64,000 nucleotides of DNA from Cryoendolithus antarcticus (Eukaryota; Ascomycota; Dothideomycetes; Cladosporiales; Cladosporiaceae). The notes below the pieces were generated by a model. The model was not told where the DNA came from and searched no databases. It was given only the letters and a program-made list of their open reading frames with translations. Positions within the stretch are counted from its first letter, which is position 1. The number at the start of each line of letters is the position of its first letter. The translations under genes and the position numbers were made by a program. Positions 60,951 to 64,000 of this stretch are shown one piece after another. Location: NCBI GenBank assembly GCA_002077065.1, contig NAJO01000028.1:62001-126000 (forward strand), read 5' to 3'.

Positions 60951-63900
60951 TCATCTCAACCCATCACTAATATCATGCCGGCTCTTACTAGCCCCATGCC
61001 CCTGTCTCCCCTCGCCCGTACTCTGACTACTCTCGACCCGCGCCAAAAGTGCCGCGCTCGTGAAATCCCGACTCTGCTCGAAGCTACTCCGCGTGCGATC
61101 CATACTACTCCTCAAGCGATCGAAACTCGGCCTCGGCCTGTCAAAGCTAGGTCGCGGGCGCTCGAAACTTTCTCGTGGAGTATGCAATGGCTCTGTGATG
61201 GCCGGGGTGAGCGGCGTTCCGGCGTGGGTTGTTGAGGACACGGGCGGGAAGGCGCGGTCAATGCGGTCGAGGCTGTCGTTGCGGTGGTTCGTGTAGTCTG
61301 TTCCATCGCTGCCGTTGTTCGAGCGCGGGTTGTGGGTTGTGGCTGTAGCTGCTACGGAAGGGGGGTAGATGGGCCGCATGTCTTCGCTCATGGTCTGTAC
61401 ATGCAAGTCACGCTTCTGCTTCTCCTTGTTGGCGTCTTTGGGAAGCGGTTTGGAGACCTCGGAAGACGATGTGGACTCGGCCTTAGGCACTATGCTGGTA
61501 GCGGAGACTTTTGTCGGGTCGACGTCTCGAAGGTAGTCGAATTTGCCTTGTCGAATCTGTTCGCGAACGATGTCGACGTCGCGGGGGAAGTAGATCTTTT
61601 GGATTGCTTTGCTGGCGAAGCGAGGGAGGAGGCAGAGGATGATGATGAGAAAGGTTGCGGCCCAAAATGAGAGTGAGCCGAGGACTTGGTTGCCAGTGCC
61701 GTAGAAGGTGAAACTGGCCGTGAACGATGTGTAGACACCAGTCCAGAAGAACACCAACAGCATGGAGATAGTGCTGATCAACACCATGAACCAGTCCCAT
61801 CGGTATGTGTTCAACAGGATGTATGCATTGACGACAACCACGGCTGGACATGCGATGTACGTGCCCACACGCTTGTAATCGTTGACTTGCCGTCCATTCT
61901 CGGTATTGAAAGTCGCCGGCTCGAAAAGCAAGTACACGAAGAAGAAGCAGAGCAAGCTCTGGTACAGTCCATCGACCATGTACGTCCAGAACTTGATCTG
62001 TGTCCACTCCTTTCGCTCGATACCACGGCGGTAGAGTTGCGGCACTGCGACGGAGACCTTGTCGTCCACGTCCTGATCCAGGATACCCATGAAGATGATG
62101 GGTAGCGAAGTGAAGGCCAGGTTGTACAAGAGAATGTAGCTGTAGTCGAAGGCGTACGAGCAATCAAAGTTAGTGAAGATCTGGTACCAGAAGAGAGCGA
62201 ATGTCCAGACGATGTTCTGTGTCGCAGAGTCAGCATCATCCAACAAGGCATCACTCTATCGGCACAACTCACCTTGTAAAAGAAGTTGGCGATAGTCTCC
62301 GCCAATCTCCTATAACTCCACCGTCCATGCACAAGCACCAGCCGTGTCAAGAATCGGAACTGCCCAATGGCATAATCTGAGCTCATCACAGCCTGTCGCC
62401 CCTCCTCACCAGCAATACCCACGCCTACATGCGCCTCTTGAATCATGGCCACGTCGTTCGCTCCGTCACCGATAGCAAGCGTCATGACATTCAAGCTGTT
62501 CTTCACAAGCCGTACCACGGCAGCCTTCTGCGCAGGCGAGACACGACAGCACAGCACTGATCTGCACTCCTTGCATAGCAACAAGAACTTCTGTCGTATC
62601 CGGTCGTCGAGGCACAACTTGAGCGAGTCGCCATCCACGACGAGGGCGTGCGTAGGATCTGGTGGTTCGTGGTTCTTCTTGGCAGCCTTTAGCTCTGCGT
62701 CAGAGCCAGTCTTGTTGAAGACAGCAAGATGGCGGTCTAGTTCTCGCTCTGCTGCATCGACGCTCTCCTCCTCGATCTGCAGAAGAATGAGGTCCATGTC
62801 GTTGTCAAGAAGGTTGCACGAGAATCCGATGTTGATGGCAGTCTCGACTTTGTCACCTGTAAGCACCCAGAGCTTGATGCCAGCTTGTGCCAGCAGCGCA
62901 ATGGCGTCCGGTACGCCGTCTTGCAATCTGTCTTCGATGGCGGTGCCGCCGAGTAGTGTCAGCTCCCGCTCGATGGCGTCGGACACAACCTCGAGTTTCT
63001 CCTCACGATCCTGCACCGCAGCGGCCGCAAGATCATGGTCAATGTTCCACTTCTGGTATTCTTCCTCGCCGAGTTCACGCTGCGCAATACACAGTGTTCG
63101 TAGACCTTCTCGCGCGAACATCTCAAGATGCTCAGCAGTCGACCTCCGCAGATCCAATTGCTCGCCTCGCTTGAGACGCGAGTAGATGATGCTGTCGGCG
63201 CCTTTGCAGAAGAGGACGATCTTGCCGTCGGGCATTCGTAGGATGGCACTCATACGCTTGCGTGTGGAGTTGAACTCGAGAGTGTTCAGAACGGTGTACT
63301 CGCGCTCGACACCGAGGTAGTTGATGATAATGCCCTCGTTGGATCGGCCGATGACAGTGAAGCCCACGTCTCTTGCAGTCGCAACAAGTGCAGCCTCGTC
63401 AGGCGATTGTGCCTTGAACTCGATTCGGGGAGGGTCACCGGGCGTCCGCTCTGTTATAACAGTATGACACAGCGCGAGGGCGAGCATGAACCTCTCATTC
63501 GCCGCCTTCTGCTCCTCACCAGACTCCCCAGAGATGTCGCGGACGAAGTCAGGTGCTACAAAGGTAAGCTCGTCGTCTCGGAGGTAAGGATTGTCATAAA
63601 TCTGCCGAATACTCTTTAGCATCTCCACACGGTCGTGAGCGATCTGCTCCCTCGCACGGGCACCCTCGACTTCGACATCAACACCCTGCCGCTTCTGCAT
63701 GCCGGCTTGCGCCTCTGTGTATGCTTCACCATAGGGTATGCCGTTGATGGTACACTTCTTGAACTCCATGACGTTCTGCGTCAGCGTACCAGTCTTGTCG
63801 GAAAAGATGTACTCAATCTGGCCAACGTCGTCGGAAATATTCCAAGACTTCGGTGTGCAAGGGTAGTCCAGCTTCTCGTAGTACATGAAAGTGTCGCTGT

Positions 63901-64000
63901 AGATGAAGAAAGCCTGCGCTGTCCGAATGATCTCCAACGAGATGTAGAGTGAGATGGGCACCAAGTTCTGGAACAAAATGACAGCGGCCCAGAATGTGAT
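60951..64000 (-). CDS. P4-ATPase phospholipid flippase, Dnf1/Dnf2-like (C-terminal part, cut by window end)
   Basis: Exons 64000-62273 (continuing beyond the window) and 62216-60951 encode about 998 residues of the C-terminal part. P4-ATPases flip phospholipids to the cytosolic leaflet. The phosphorylated aspartate is in IFSDKTGTLTQNVMEFKK; nucleotide-binding and hinge motifs are KGADSIIYSRL, LWVLTGDKVETAINIGFSC and LAIGDGANDVAMIQEAHVGV; GIAGEEGRQAVMSSDYAIGQ and NFFYKNIVWTFALFWYQ follow, the latter across the 56-bp intron (62272-62217). The remaining membrane helices (LLYNLAFTSLPIIFMGILDQ and on) are complete. The cytosolic tail holds five 7-residue repeats of the form SFDRPRP. NVMEFKK and the long tail favour the Dnf1/Dnf2 plasma-membrane/endosomal branch over Neo1. 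Confidence 0.9.

Noticed and set aside
61483..62163. 226-codon minus-strand frame and a plus-strand frame in the same area
   Set aside because: Overlap the flippase membrane domain in other phases; shadows.

Overview
The window reads as nuclear DNA of a filamentous ascomycete (Pezizomycotina; a Dothideomycete such as a member of the Mycosphaerellales is my best guess, inferred from gene content and style only). Evidence: dense genes on both strands, short introns of about 50-80 nt with CTRAC/CTAAC branch sites, and fungal families such as an AreB-type GATA factor, Zn2Cys6 factor, Mrc1, Utp15, Ipi1, Mic19, Shb17 and WSC proteins. No tRNA, rRNA, operon, CRISPR array or prophage was recognised.

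Layout. 1-14300: Ipi1 (partial), a roadblock protein, a DUF1348 protein, a peroxisomal-type peroxiredoxin, a Rad5/HLTF-like SNF2 ATPase, a type II PI 4-kinase, an AreB-like GATA factor and a Gyp10/TBC1D20-type Rab GAP. 15460-26110: an MMS1_N/CPSF_A (DDB1-like) protein, the NEDD8-conjugating enzyme Ubc12 (with a frameshift), a mARC/MOSC protein, Shb17, a claudin-like four-TM protein and a PLP-dependent threonine dehydratase/serine racemase. 26440-32330: a secreted collagen-like protein, an MFS sugar transporter and a polysaccharide deacetylase. 32330-38050: a gene-poor zone with a 16-bp tandem repeat and a decayed coding relic full of C-to-T type stop codons. 38050-64000: Mrc1, a PPR-like mitochondrial protein, Utp15, a small pseudogene, an Atos-family protein, a GNAT acetyltransferase, glucokinase, Mic19, an orphan gene, a Zn2Cys6 regulator and a Dnf-type flippase cut by the window end.

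The most unusual object is the gene at 26440-28918. Read with 15 introns it encodes signal peptide, a fungal secreted domain, 53 uninterrupted Gly-X-Y triplets and a C-terminal WSC domain. Twelve introns are GT-AG. Three are AT-AC (ATAAGT...AC), each exactly 55 nt, and only these boundaries keep the Gly-X-Y register unbroken. Every intron in the collagen part falls at or inside a glycine codon, and several exon-intron units look duplicated. This is a gene-structure prediction that transcript data would settle.

Most genes are housekeeping and functionally independent. Shared themes are ubiquitin-like/checkpoint and repair proteins (SNF2, DDB1-like, Ubc12, Mrc1), membrane traffic and lipids (PI4K, Rab GAP, flippase), and a cell-surface group (collagen-WSC protein, sugar transporter, deacetylase) lying side by side, though I see no proof that they act together.
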